Under the pieces are notes generated by a model. It made no database searches. It had not been told where the DNA came from and worked only from the letters and a program-made list of their open reading frames with translations. Source: Blastococcus colisei (GTDB lineage: Bacteria > Actinomycetota > Actinomycetes > Mycobacteriales > Geodermatophilaceae). Taken from it: a stretch of 64,000 bases of DNA. The first letter of the stretch is position 1, and each line of letters opens with the position of its first letter. This document shows positions 17,683 to 26,110 of this stretch, one piece after another. The DNA lies in assembly GCF_006717095.1 (NCBI RefSeq), contig NZ_VFQE01000001.1:496001-560000 (forward strand), given 5' to 3'. Position numbers and translations under genes: made by a program.

Positions 17683-18528
17683 GTGAGGCGGACGGTGGTC
17701 GCACTGCTCGTGGTGGTGGCCGCAGGGTGCGGGACGACGGTCGATCCGGTCGAGCCGGCACGGACCGAGGATGCGGCCGCGCCGTCGGCCGAGCCCGTTC
17801 CCGGCCTGCAGGCCGAGGCGGTGCGGCTGCGCACCGACGAGGCGGTCGGCGGCCGGTTCCAGGTGCGCGTCACGAACACCGGGGACGAGGCGTTCACGGT
17901 GACCGCCGTGGCGCTCGACTCACCAGGGTTCACCGCCCTGCCGGCCGCGACGCGGACGACGGAGTTCGCGCCGGGGCGGGTGATCGATCTGCCGACGGCG
18001 TACGGCGAGCCGGTGTGCGATGCGGGTCCGGTGCCGGCCGCGGCGCAGTTGAGCGTCGCGCGCCCCGGTGGCGTGACGGAGTCGGTGCGCGTGCCGCTGG
18101 CGGCCGAGGCGCTCGTCCTCATCCACGAGGAGGAGTGCGCGGTCCGCGCCGTCGAGAAGGTCGTGCACGTCGCCGTGACCGGGCTCGTCGACGACGGCGA
18201 CGCTCTCTCGGGTTCGTTGACGCTGACCCGGCAGGCGGGGAACGAGCCGGTCGTGGCGACGACGCTGTACCGCAGTGTGCTGGTCGACGTCGCGGCCGAG
18301 GGCCTGCCGCTGGAGCTCGCCGGGGACGAGCGGAGCGGAACGACGGCGGTGTCGTTCACCCCGGCCACGTGCGACCCGCACGTCCTGTCGGAGACCAAAA
18401 AGCCTTACGTCTTCCCGCTGACCGTGCAGGTGGGGGACGACGACCCGGTTCCGGTCGACCTGCCGCTGGACGAGGCGGCGCGCGACCAGCTCGCCGCGCT
18501 GGTGCAGCGGGTCTGTGCCGATGCGTGA
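17683..18528 (+). CDS. Secreted lipoprotein of unknown function
   Basis: The 281-residue protein starts at GTG 17683 with a short signal peptide and the lipobox LVVVAAGC. The mature region is rich in beta-strand-like segments (GGRFQVRVTNTGDEAFTVTA) and may contain immunoglobulin-like folds. Four or more cysteines (EPVCDAG, EEECAVR, ATCDPH, RVCADA) suggest disulfide bonds. No family is recognised. It follows the Rieske gene by 29 bases and ends before a strong hairpin, so they may share a transcript. Confidence 0.75.
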   Translation: MRRTVVALLVVVAAGCGTTVDPVEPARTEDAAAPSAEPVPGLQAEAVRLRTDEAVGGRFQVRVTNTGDEAFTVTAVALDSPGFTALPAATRTTEFAPGRVIDLPTAYGEPVCDAGPVPAAAQLSVARPGGVTESVRVPLAAEALVLIHEEECAVRAVEKVVHVAVTGLVDDGDALSGSLTLTRQAGNEPVVATTLYRSVLVDVAAEGLPLELAGDERSGTTAVSFTPATCDPHVLSETKKPYVFPLTVQVGDDDPVPVDLPLDEAARDQLAALVQRVCADA

Positions 18529-18553
18529 GACGCCGCGGCAGGAGAAGCAGAAG

Positions 18554-18594
18554 CCGGCCCGGCCGCCCCGGGGGGAACGGGTCGGCCGGGCCGG
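18554..18594. terminator. Hairpin terminator
   Basis: An 11-bp GC stem (CCGGCCCGGCC at 18554-18564, complement at 18584-18594) begins 25 bases after the lipoprotein stop. Confidence 0.6.
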
Positions 18595-18803
18595 GGTCGT
18601 ATCCGCCGGGTCGTGCGCCGGCGGAAGATTCCGCAGCCGGGTGGCAGGCGACGTCGCCCGGCCACCCGACCGGAGCGGTGATGACCGTACGTAGTCGCCG
18701 ACCGGCCGCGGCATCCCCCGAACGAGTGCAATGCGCGAGACGGTGGTGACGGAGCGCACACCATCGGCGGTTCGATCGAGCGCTGCCTGGGCACCGGGGA
18801 GCG

Positions 18804-18902
18804 GTGTTCTTCCTCTTCTCCAGCCGGCTGGGTTGTCTCGGGTCGCTGCTGCTGTCCGCCCTGCTGACCCTGGTCCTGCTGCTGGTGTTCGACGTCCTCT
18901 GA
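18804..18902 (+). CDS. Conserved-looking 32-residue membrane micropeptide
   Basis: GTG 18804, behind GGGGA, opens a 32-codon frame beginning MFFLFSSRLGCLGS and continuing as an unbroken hydrophobic helix rich in leucine. Very short proteins of this pattern (FFLFSxRLGCxGS followed by a leucine helix) recur in actinobacteria, to my recollection, usually unnamed. It is a single-pass membrane peptide by sequence; function unknown. It lies in the gap between a lipoprotein gene and lysG. Confidence 0.6.
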   Translation: MFFLFSSRLGCLGSLLLSALLTLVLLLVFDVL

Positions 18903-18919
18903 TGCGTTCGCGGGTCTGG

Positions 18920-19816
18920 TCAGCCGCTGGACCCGGAGAGGTCGAGTTCGCGGCAGGCGGCGGCCAGCACAGCTTCCCGGACGCGGTCGAGGGTTGCCGA
19001 GCGCAGCTTCCACTGCTGCCAGTACAGGACGACGTGGACTGCGCCGGCCGGGTCCAGGTCGACCAGGTCGGTCGTCACTCCTCGCGCCTGGAGGTCGGGC
19101 ACCATGCCCCAACCCAGGCCGAGGGCGATCGCGGCGACGAAGTCCGCCGAGGCCGGTACGTAGTGCACCGGCGGGGCGACGTCGCTGCCGGCCCGTGCGT
19201 GCAGGTAGCGGTGCTGCAGGTCGTCCTTGCGGTCGAAGACCACGACGGGGGACCGGGCCAGCGCCTCGGGCGTGGGGCCGGCGGGGAACCAGCGTCGCGC
19301 GAAGCCGGAAGTGGCCATGGGCCGGTAGCGCATGCCGCCCAGGCGGGTGGAGGTGCAACCGGGCACCGGCTGGGCCTCCGCGGTCACCGCCGCCATGACG
19401 GTTCCCGCGCGCAGCAGGGCGCCGGTGTGCTCCTGGTCTTCGCGGTACAGGTCGAAGCAGACATCTCCCGCCAGTGGCGCCAGGGCGGGCAGCACCCAGG
19501 TGGCCATCGAGTCGGCGTTCACCGCGATCGGCAGCGCGGGCACGCGCCCGGGCGAGGGATCACCCCCGAGCTCGCGGGCGACGTCGGCAGTCAGGAGATC
19601 GATCTGCCGGGCCGCGCGCAGCACCGCCTGCCCGGACTCGGTGACCTGCACCGGCCTGCTCCGCACCAGCAGGATCCGGCCGGTCGCCACTTCGAGGGCC
19701 CGCAACCGCTGGCTCACCGCCGACGGGGTGACGTGCAGTGCCCGGGCAGCGGCTTCCAGGGTGCCTTCGCGGACGGTGGCGTCCAACGCCCGTAGGTGGC
19801 CGAGGTCGAGCTCCAT
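18920..19816 (-). CDS. lysG: LysR-family regulator, LysG/ArgP type
   Basis: The 298-residue protein starts MELDLGHLRALDATVREGT at 19816, with the winged helix LHVTPSAVSQRLRALE and the ArgP/LysG-specific RILLVRSRPVQVTESG. The remainder is the LysR effector-binding domain. In Corynebacterium, LysG activates the lysE exporter when basic amino acids accumulate. The divergent gene 71 bases away is a LysE-family exporter, so the same pairing applies. An ATG two codons upstream at 19825 is possible. Confidence 0.9.
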   Translation of the reverse strand: MELDLGHLRALDATVREGTLEAAARALHVTPSAVSQRLRALEVATGRILLVRSRPVQVTESGQAVLRAARQIDLLTADVARELGGDPSPGRVPALPIAVNADSMATWVLPALAPLAGDVCFDLYREDQEHTGALLRAGTVMAAVTAEAQPVPGCTSTRLGGMRYRPMATSGFARRWFPAGPTPEALARSPVVVFDRKDDLQHRYLHARAGSDVAPPVHYVPASADFVAAIALGLGWGMVPDLQARGVTTDLVDLDPAGAVHVVLYWQQWKLRSATLDRVREAVLAAACRELDLSGSSG

Positions 19817-19887
19817 GAACAGCAACGCTAATGCTCGGTAAGAATCCTTAGCTGGACCGCCGATATGGCGCCTTCTAGCGTCGACGC

Positions 19888-20520
19888 GTGCTGACCTCTG
19901 CCGCGCTGCTCGCCGTCGCCTCGGGGCTCGTGCTGGGCCTGGGACTGATCGTCGCCATCGGCGCCCAGAACGCCTTCGTCCTGCGGCAGGGGCTGCGCCT
20001 CGAGCACGTGGCCGCCGTGGTGGCGGTGTGCGCCGTCTCCGACATCGTGCTGATCGCCGCAGGCGTGTTCGGCGCCGGCGCGGCCGTGTCGCGGGTGCCG
20101 TCGCTGATCCCGGTGGTGTGCTTCGCCGGGGCGGCGTTCCTGCTCGGCTACGGCGTCCTGGCCGCGCGACGGGCGTTGCGGCCCGGCGCCTTGTTGCCGG
20201 ACGCCGGCGGCGCCCGGGCCGGGCTGGCGGTGACCGTCGGCACCTGTCTGGCGCTGACCTGGCTGAACCCGCACGTGTACCTGGACACGGTCGTGCTGCT
20301 GGGCTCGATGGCCTCGACCTATGGCGAGCACCGGTGGCAGTTCGCCGCCGGTGCGGCTCTCGGCAGCGCCGTCTGGTTCACCGGCCTCGGCTACGGCGCC
20401 CGCCTGCTCCGGCCGGTGTTCGCCCGTCCGGCGGCGTGGCGGATCCTCGACGGCGGCATCGCCGTCGTCATGGTGGCCCTTGCCGTCTCCCTGGCCGTCC
20501 GCGGCGCGAGCGGCGCCTGA
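19888..20520 (+). CDS. lysE: LysE-family amino acid exporter
   Basis: The 210-residue membrane protein begins with the family hallmark [20 protein letters not shown] and has [20 protein letters not shown] in the second half, both diagnostic of LysE/ArgO exporters. Five or six hydrophobic helices cover the whole length. It is expected to export lysine or arginine under LysG control. The start is GTG 19888 with no clear ribosome binding site, so the mRNA may be nearly leaderless. Confidence 0.92.
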   Translation: MLTSAALLAVASGLVLGLGLIVAIGAQNAFVLRQGLRLEHVAAVVAVCAVSDIVLIAAGVFGAGAAVSRVPSLIPVVCFAGAAFLLGYGVLAARRALRPGALLPDAGGARAGLAVTVGTCLALTWLNPHVYLDTVVLLGSMASTYGEHRWQFAAGAALGSAVWFTGLGYGARLLRPVFARPAAWRILDGGIAVVMVALAVSLAVRGASGA

Positions 20521-20620
20521 GATCCGTGGCCCACCGCGCCCACCGGGGCCTCTGGTGCATGCAGAACATGCGGCGGCTGTGATCACACGGCAACCTTCGA
20601 CTACCAGTCCCCGGTCGCAG

Positions 20621-21055
20621 CTACTCCTTCGGTCGTGACCAGTGAGCGGTCATGACCTCGACCGCCCGCTCGAGCGACATTCCGGCGACGTCGTCCTCCG
20701 GTACACCGGCAACGTGGATGAGCTGGTGCACCAGACTCGCCGGCAGCGCCTGCGCAGGAGGCTCGATCGTGGCGGCCCCACGGTCAGGTAGCTGCTTGTC
20801 GCGGAGGCACGCCCAGAACTCCGCCTCGGTGACGTCGAGCTGTTCCGTGAGGATGTGCTTCCACAGGCTGAGCACGTACGTGGTGTTGTCGGCTGGCCGA
20901 GAGATACGGGTGCGCAGGATCCGGCCGTCGGGCAACGTCAGCTCGTAGGTGATGTGGTGCTCAACTTTGCCACCCCGCGCGTTTCGGACCTCGTCCCAGC
21001 CCTCGGTCTTGCAGAAGCGGTTATGGTCGCGCCGGCTGGCCGCGCCGTCGCTCAC
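20621..21055 (-). CDS. Putative toxin of a Phd-linked toxin-antitoxin pair
   Basis: The 144-residue protein contains KVEHHITYELTLPDGRILRT and a C-terminal helical part. I recall similar proteins annotated as cytotoxic translational repressors beside prevent-host-death antitoxins; no nuclease motif is evident. The GTG start at 21055 overlaps the antitoxin stop by four bases (GTGA), with the antitoxin gene first, the usual order for type II modules. A histidine and arginine cluster near the N-terminus (SRRDHNRFCKTEGW) is a candidate active region. The mechanism is unproven. Confidence 0.7.
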   Translation of the reverse strand: MSDGAASRRDHNRFCKTEGWDEVRNARGGKVEHHITYELTLPDGRILRTRISRPADNTTYVLSLWKHILTEQLDVTEAEFWACLRDKQLPDRGAATIEPPAQALPASLVHQLIHVAGVPEDDVAGMSLERAVEVMTAHWSRPKE

Positions 21056-21504
21056 GCGGAGACAAGCGCGCGGGCAGAGTCCTTGGCGGCGTCGGTGCGC
21101 CCGACCAGCCAGTCGCGCAGCTGGTCGTCGTTGGAGAGCTCAACGAGTTCGACGATGCTGCGGTGACCGGCGTGGTTTGGGGCGGCGTGCAAACGATCGT
21201 TCCAGTCCTCGGCGTACTCGCGAAGTCCGGCGATGAGGTCGTCGATGGCCGCGTCGAAGGAGTCGGCGTCGCCGTGCACTGGCACGCCGGGTACGAATGC
21301 GGCCCAGCCGCCACCTTCGGACACCACCACTGCCTGGGAGGGCAGTAGCCGCCGGAGCTCAGCGGCGCGAGCGTCGGCGGTCAGCACCACGAACAGTTCC
21401 TTGTCCCGGGCAACGGTGGTGACAACGCCTTCATGTGCGGCATCCAGGACCCAGCGCAGCTTCGAGCGAGCCTCGGTGAAGCTGTCGAAGTGGCGCAGAG
21501 CCAT
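21052..21504 (-). CDS. Phd-like antitoxin
   Basis: The 150-residue protein opens MALRHFDSFTEARSKLRWVL, followed by HEGVVTTVARDKELFVVLTA, the pattern of Phd/YefM DNA-binding domains. The C-terminal half (DLIAGLREYAEDWNDRL onward) would be the toxin-neutralising part. It is upstream of and overlaps the putative toxin. Three CAAGTAC repeats at 9-bp spacing about 130 bases upstream of its start are possible operator sites. Confidence 0.75.
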   Translation of the reverse strand: MALRHFDSFTEARSKLRWVLDAAHEGVVTTVARDKELFVVLTADARAAELRRLLPSQAVVVSEGGGWAAFVPGVPVHGDADSFDAAIDDLIAGLREYAEDWNDRLHAAPNHAGHRSIVELVELSNDDQLRDWLVGRTDAAKDSARALVSA

Positions 21505-22188
21505 GCTGTCCTCCTCGGCCTGGGGCGTATCCCCATGGCCCTTGTCGGTCGTCCCGGGGCGTCTCCCCGGTCCTCACGGTGTCCCCATCGTTCCCTGCTG
21601 TCCGCCATTGACCACTGGCGTCTCAGTGTGTCCAAGTACATCAAGTACGTCAAGTACGCGCTTGTTCCACAGGGCTTGCAGCATGTGCACTACCTGAAAG
21701 GGGCGACCCGGCCTTCGGGCGGCAACGATCCACGGGGTGCCATAGGAAGGGCCGTGCTCCAGGACTGCGGGGCGAGGCGCTGTGAACAACGGGTGTCGTT
21801 TTTTGCCGCCACTCAGGATGTGCCGGCCGACTGGCATGGCCTTCGCGCCGCTCTTCACAGGGTGGCCTGGGTCGATGCACGAACGGCCGAGCTGCAGCCT
21901 CGTCAGCGCGCGGGTGTCGACCTCGGGCCGCGACTCCAGATCAGCTTGCCTGCCTGAACCCACCCGCCCGGGTGTCACATTGGCCGCCTCCAGAGACACA
22001 CGCGAGAGTCGTCCGGGCGTCCGCCATCAGCGAGCTACCCGCCGCGGCGGTGGCCGGGCTGTCGCCTGCGGGCCCGCTTCCAAACGGATCGGCGCAGCGC
22101 TCGGCGGTAGCCTCACACCGGGGTGGCGAGGCCGCCGGAAGTCTCACGCGTTGTCTCGTGGGTTCTCTGGAGGGTTTCTGCACCCACC
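21505..22188. other. Gene-free stretch between the toxin-antitoxin pair and tRNA-Lys
   Basis: I see no convincing gene here; the short frames on both strands lack a ribosome binding site and family features. It contains three CAAGTAC direct repeats with a 9-bp period (21633, 21642, 21651) and a CACCCG-CC-CGGGTG palindrome at 21961-21974. The repeats lie upstream of the antitoxin and may bind it. Confidence 0.5.
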
Positions 22189-22261
22189 GGGCCTCTAGCT
22201 CAATTGGCAGAGCAGCGGACTTTTAATCCGCGGGTTGTGGGTTCGATCCCCACGGGGCCCA
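22189..22261 (+). tRNA. tRNA-Lys (TTT), integration target
   Basis: A complete cloverleaf: acceptor GGGCCTC pairs with GGGGCCC (one G-U pair), the anticodon loop CTTTTAA gives TTT, the T loop is TTCGATC and the discriminator is A. From the anticodon stem on, its 3' half is repeated exactly at 42783-42828, showing that the element integrated here and supplied this 3' half, keeping the tRNA intact. Confidence 0.97.
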
Positions 22262-23415
22262 CCGCGTTGACCTGGGCGTTTTCCCTTCGTCGGAGTCTCG
22301 GCTGCTGGCCGCGCCCACACGGCGCCCACACGCGCGTCCGTGGCTGCCCGCGCGGCGGCGTCCATCCGGTCGGCCAAAGCGGCTAGGTCGTCGTCGAACA
22401 GGCCCGAGTACACGTCCAGCGTCATGGCCGCCGAGGCGTGCCCGAGCATCCGCTGGACGCTCTTGACGGTCGCGCCGCTGGCGACGGCGAGAGAGGCGGC
22501 GGTGTGCCGGAGGTCGTGTGGGGTGACGTCGCTCAGCCCGGCCGTCCGGACCGCCGGATCGAAGACGGCCCGACGCCAGTTCCGCAGCCGCAGCACCGTG
22601 CCGCTGGCCGTGGTCCTCAGCAGGTCGTCGCCCTGCTTGCCCTCGCAGTGGCGGGCCAGCGACTCGGCGAGGGTCGCGGGCAGGGGCACGGTCCGCTGCT
22701 GATGGGTCTTCGGTGTGCCGAACTCCAGCCGCCCGCCGACTTCGGTGACCGCCTCGGCGATGGTGAGCCGGCGCCGGAGGAAGTCGACCCGTCGGACCCG
22801 CAGGGCGGCCATCTCGCCGAAGCGCAGTCCGGTGTAGGCGAGCAGCCGTATGACGTCCCCGTCCTCACCCGCCGCGTCGGCGAGCCGCTCGACCTCGTCA
22901 TGGTTGAGGAACCTCGGCTCCTGCCGCGTCACTCGGGGCAGGGGTACGCGCTCGGCCGGGTTGCGGGGGATGCGCCCGTCGCGGACGGCGAGGCCCAGGA
23001 GGAGTGAGAAGACGCGGTGGGCCTGGCGGACCGTGCCCGGGGCGGATCCCTGCGTCAGCAGCTCAGCCACCCAGACGGCGACGTCGGCGTGGGTGACGTC
23101 GGCGAGCCGGTACCGACTCCACGACGGCAGGACGTGGGTCCGCAGGAGGTTCTCGTACCGGTAGAGGGTGCTCGGCTTGACCCCGGTCTGCGAGGACAGC
23201 CATCGATCGGACCACTCCTCGACGGTGATCCGGCCTCGGACTGGCGCCGTCCACGTTTGCGTGACCATGGCTGACGTAGCCTCATCCAGCCAGCGCTGCG
23301 CATCTACCTTCCGCGCAAAGCGCCTCTCGTGCTGACGGCCGCCTGGGTCGCGATACCGGGCGCGATAGCGGGTTGAGCCGTCGCTGAGCGTGATGCGGGT
23401 GATCGAGCCGTCCAT
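22195..23415 (-). CDS. int: Tyrosine site-specific integrase
   Basis: The 406-residue protein starts at ATG 23415 behind GGAGG. It has an N-terminal arm-binding region (SDGSTRYRARYRDPGGRQH), an SAM-like core-binding domain around VKPSTLYRYENLLRTHVLPS, and a catalytic domain with Arg in AYTGLRFGEMAAL, HDLRHTAASL with the His-x-x-Arg pair, His in MLGHASAAMTLDVYSG and the nucleophile Tyr. The last codons (SPLLCQLS) and the TAG stop lie inside the tRNA-Lys gene, so the C-terminus depends on the attachment site. It should catalyse integration and excision at this tRNA. Confidence 0.95.
   Translation of the reverse strand: MDGSITRITLSDGSTRYRARYRDPGGRQHERRFARKVDAQRWLDEATSAMVTQTWTAPVRGRITVEEWSDRWLSSQTGVKPSTLYRYENLLRTHVLPSWSRYRLADVTHADVAVWVAELLTQGSAPGTVRQAHRVFSLLLGLAVRDGRIPRNPAERVPLPRVTRQEPRFLNHDEVERLADAAGEDGDVIRLLAYTGLRFGEMAALRVRRVDFLRRRLTIAEAVTEVGGRLEFGTPKTHQQRTVPLPATLAESLARHCEGKQGDDLLRTTASGTVLRLRNWRRAVFDPAVRTAGLSDVTPHDLRHTAASLAVASGATVKSVQRMLGHASAAMTLDVYSGLFDDDLAALADRMDAAARAATDARVGAVWARPAAETPTKGKRPGQRGGPRGDRTHNPRIKSPLLCQLS
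22219..22264. repeat. Left attachment site (attL)
   Basis: A 46-bp sequence from the anticodon arm to just past the tRNA-Lys 3' end, identical to 42783-42828. Flanking bases differ on both sides. It is the left boundary of the integrated element. Confidence 0.93.
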
Positions 23416-23603
23416 GAGGACCTCCGTAGCGAGGTATGCGTCTCTCAGCGTGCCGGACGCCTCTGACAACGGGCCGCCCTCGTCATCCCGGACATGATTA
23501 TGCCGCTCTCCCCTGAGCAGCATAGTTCGCGCAAACTCCCGTTCTGAGCTGCATGTATAGGCGTGAAGTGTCGTTGGTCGAGGACGGCGCGTTCTGGGTG
23601 TCT

Positions 23604-23632
23604 TGCGGACTTTCTGCGGACTATGTGCGGAC
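23604..23632. repeat. Three helically phased TGCGGAC repeats near int
   Basis: TGCGGAC occurs at 23604, 23615 and 23626, an exact 11-bp period, 190 bases upstream of the integrase start. One repeat per helical turn fits cooperative binding of an integrase arm domain or excisionase, or of a repressor controlling int. Confidence 0.6.
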
Positions 23633-23762
23633 CGAGATTGTGAGACAGTCCGCCCGTCAGCCCCGCGCCTGGTCTGGGGGGCGTGACCGCTGTGGCGCCG
23701 GGGCGGCGGCCTGGTCCACTACCGCGCAGGTCAGTCAGGAGCCCGGTGTGGGATGACTTGGG

Positions 23763-24320
23763 TCAGGCCTGCCTGGGCGGGACGGCGCGGAGCTGGCGTG
23801 GGTCGGCCGGCAGCGTGTTCCAGGTCTCCTCGGTGCGCACCACCGGCATCTCCCGCAGGGTGATCCGTTCCCGGAAGAGCGCGAGCGTCTCGCCCAGGCC
23901 GGTGGCCGAGGGGGCGAGGACGGCATGCAGCTCGAGCTGGTGGGCGGCGGCGGCGACGCGCTGGCAGGCGGCGTAGTCGTCGACCTCGGACCTCAGGTCG
24001 GCAGCGGAGAGTCCCACGGCGGCGACGTTGTGGGGGTTGGTGAGGTCGAGCACCGCGTCGACATCCACGGTGACGGTATAGAAGCGGCGCGGCTGCACAA
24101 GCTCGACGGGGATCCCGTAGGCCTCGACCAGGTGCCTGTAGGCCTCGGCGGTGACTGACGTCGGTGGACGGCCGAGGTAGATGACGGGAAACGTCTCTCC
24201 CCAGCGTCCCTGGTCGCCGCCGGCGAAGGCGTCGCGGTTGACCGCCGCGTGTCGGTAGAAGGTGCCGTGCACGCTGATCGGTGGCACGGCCGCGACGCGT
24301 TCGGCGATGGAGCGCTGCAC
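23763..24320 (-). CDS. RES-domain toxin
   Basis: The 185-residue protein matches RES toxins: FYRHAAVNRDAFAGGDQGRW early with the conserved Arg, YLGRPPTSVTAEAYRHLVEA with the conserved Glu, and RRFYTVTVDVDAVLDLT. Characterised RES toxins such as MbcT degrade NAD+ by phosphorolysis. The GTG start at 24320 lies three bases after the antitoxin stop, so the two are translated together. A toxin-antitoxin pair beside the integrase probably stabilises the element in the chromosome. Confidence 0.87.
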   Translation of the reverse strand: MQRSIAERVAAVPPISVHGTFYRHAAVNRDAFAGGDQGRWGETFPVIYLGRPPTSVTAEAYRHLVEAYGIPVELVQPRRFYTVTVDVDAVLDLTNPHNVAAVGLSAADLRSEVDDYAACQRVAAAAHQLELHAVLAPSATGLGETLALFRERITLREMPVVRTEETWNTLPADPRQLRAVPPRQA

Positions 24321-24323
24321 GCC

Positions 24324-24722
24324 TTACCGAACCTTCGACCCGCCGGCGAGGCGCTGCACCAGTCGCAGCACGGTCTCGAAGTCGCCTGCCTTCAGTACGT
24401 CGATCGGGCGGCGGTCGCCTAGGGCGCGTTGTCGGGCGTGCAGCCAGATGTCGATGCCTTCGGGCTTGTAGACGTCGGAGAGCTCTGCGATGACGTACTG
24501 CAGCTCCAGCAGCCGGTCGCGCTTGGTGCCCTCGGGCCGCGCGGCGCCGGCGGCCCATTTCTGCACTGCGCGCTCTCCGGCGCCGACGATCTCCCCGATC
24601 TCGGCGAGGGTGAGCGCGCGGCGCGTGTCGGCCACGACATGGCGGTAGACGGGGGAGTCTCCGGCCGGGTCGTGCGACGCAGGCTGGGACGCCGCCGCCG
24701 CGGCGGTGCGGGTCGGGCTCAT
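24324..24722 (-). CDS. Xre/MbcA-type antitoxin of the RES toxin
   Basis: The 132-residue protein starts at ATG 24722 behind AAGGAGA; a longer in-frame start at 24794 has no such site. A helix-turn-helix lies around TLAEIGEIVGAGERAVQKWA, followed by a C-terminal region ending LGDRRPIDVLKAGDFETVL, the typical antitoxin tail that plugs the RES active site. It is upstream of the toxin gene, the usual order, and probably represses the promoter in the divergent gap to the gene at 24884. Confidence 0.87.
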   Translation of the reverse strand: MSPTRTAAAAASQPASHDPAGDSPVYRHVVADTRRALTLAEIGEIVGAGERAVQKWAAGAARPEGTKRDRLLELQYVIAELSDVYKPEGIDIWLHARQRALGDRRPIDVLKAGDFETVLRLVQRLAGGSKVR

Positions 24723-24883
24723 CTGACTGGTCTCCTTCTGAGGCAGCGCCGATCGGTCCGTTCGGCCTGCGAGGTAGACGCTATACATCCTCACCGTTCG
24801 CCGCTAGGTACATCGTCAAGTTCGTGCTAAGGTTCACCCCGCAAGCGTCACAGTTCGGTAACTCTGTGGTAGGAGACTCACCG

Positions 24884-26110
24884 ATGGATCTGTTGATCAG
24901 GGCCGGTCGCGGTGACCACCTGCTCGTCAAGGATCTGTGCGCCCCGGCCGCCAGCGGACTGTGGCCCCTGCGGGAGCTGCCGCTCACCGGGGTGGTTGCC
25001 GATGCGCAGGTGGCGATGGAGCGGCCGGGCCTCCGGGAGACTGCGGATGCAGCCGGGGTGCCGTTCTTGGTCGACCCGCTCACCCCGCTGCTGGCCGATC
25101 AGCAGTCGCCGAGCAATGGCTGGGCGCGACTGCCGTACGCCACCGCAGACAAGCTGACCCCGGCAGACCTCGGCCACCACGAACTGCAGGACGAACTGGT
25201 CGACCAGGTAATCGGCTTCCAGCGCGAGCAGGGCGCTACGGTGCTCATTCCGCCCTACGTCTACGTCGACCGGCGAAACAGCGCCTGGCTGGAGGTCAAC
25301 CGCAGCCTGTTGATCCGGACCGCCCGCTATCTGGAGCGCGAAGACATCGACCTGCCCGTCGCGCCGGTCTTCGCCGCGTCCCTGCACCAGTTCGGCCCCC
25401 AGTCCACCTGGCCGGCCGGGCTGGACCCGTTCCTCGCTACCGCTGATGAGATGAACACCCGCTACGTGGCGCTGTCGATGTCCTGGTCCAAGCAGCGGAC
25501 CGCCAGCTACGACGCCATCGCCACGCTGATGACCGCCACCCAGCACGCCGCCGCCGGACGGCGGGTGCTGTCCTGGCGCCAAGGCCTCTACGGTGCAGCC
25601 CTTACCGGCGTGGGAGCCGCCGGCTACGAGACCGGTCCCGGGCACGGCGAGGCCGGCCACTTTCCCCAGTTGCTGGCCCGCAGGCGTCCCAGCGACAAGC
25701 CCCGCACGGGCGGCGGCGAGGCCAACGTGTACTTCACCGCCTTCGGCCGCAGCCTCGACCGCAGCCATGGCCAGAAGCTGCTCGAGAACCGGCTGCTACG
25801 GGCCACGCTGGTCTGCCCGGAGAGCTCCTGCTGCCCGGACGGCGCCAGCAGCATGATAAACAGCTGGCGCGAGCACGCCGTGCGCGCACGCCACCGCGAA
25901 CTGTCCGAGATCGACCGCATGCCCGCCTCGCCCAGCTGGCGACTCAACAAGATCTCCCGGGATGCCGAGCAAGCCGCACTGTCCACCCGAGCGGGGAACG
26001 ACGTCCTCGCCGAGGCGGGAATCGGCTGGCGGCTGCCCACCGACACCTACCGGCATCTCTCGGACGTGGCCGCCGACATCCGCGCCAACCTCGGCCGGCG
26101 AGTGGCGTGA
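24884..26110 (+). CDS. Unknown 408-residue protein divergent from the RES/Xre pair
   Basis: The ATG at 24884 follows AGGAGA. The chain has evenly spaced hydrophobic strands (GVPFLVDPLTPLLAD, GATVLIPPYVYVD, DLPVAPVFAASL, NTRYVALSMSW, GRRVLSWRQGLYG), the rhythm of a beta/alpha barrel. A conserved-looking patch YETGPGHGEAGHFPQLLARR and a pair LVCPESSCCPDG with three cysteines could bind metal. The C-terminal third is helical and charged. I recognise no family. Sharing a promoter region with a toxin-antitoxin pair inside a mobile element makes defence or element maintenance possible, but that is only context. Confidence 0.7.
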   Translation: MDLLIRAGRGDHLLVKDLCAPAASGLWPLRELPLTGVVADAQVAMERPGLRETADAAGVPFLVDPLTPLLADQQSPSNGWARLPYATADKLTPADLGHHELQDELVDQVIGFQREQGATVLIPPYVYVDRRNSAWLEVNRSLLIRTARYLEREDIDLPVAPVFAASLHQFGPQSTWPAGLDPFLATADEMNTRYVALSMSWSKQRTASYDAIATLMTATQHAAAGRRVLSWRQGLYGAALTGVGAAGYETGPGHGEAGHFPQLLARRRPSDKPRTGGGEANVYFTAFGRSLDRSHGQKLLENRLLRATLVCPESSCCPDGASSMINSWREHAVRARHRELSEIDRMPASPSWRLNKISRDAEQAALSTRAGNDVLAEAGIGWRLPTDTYRHLSDVAADIRANLGRRVA

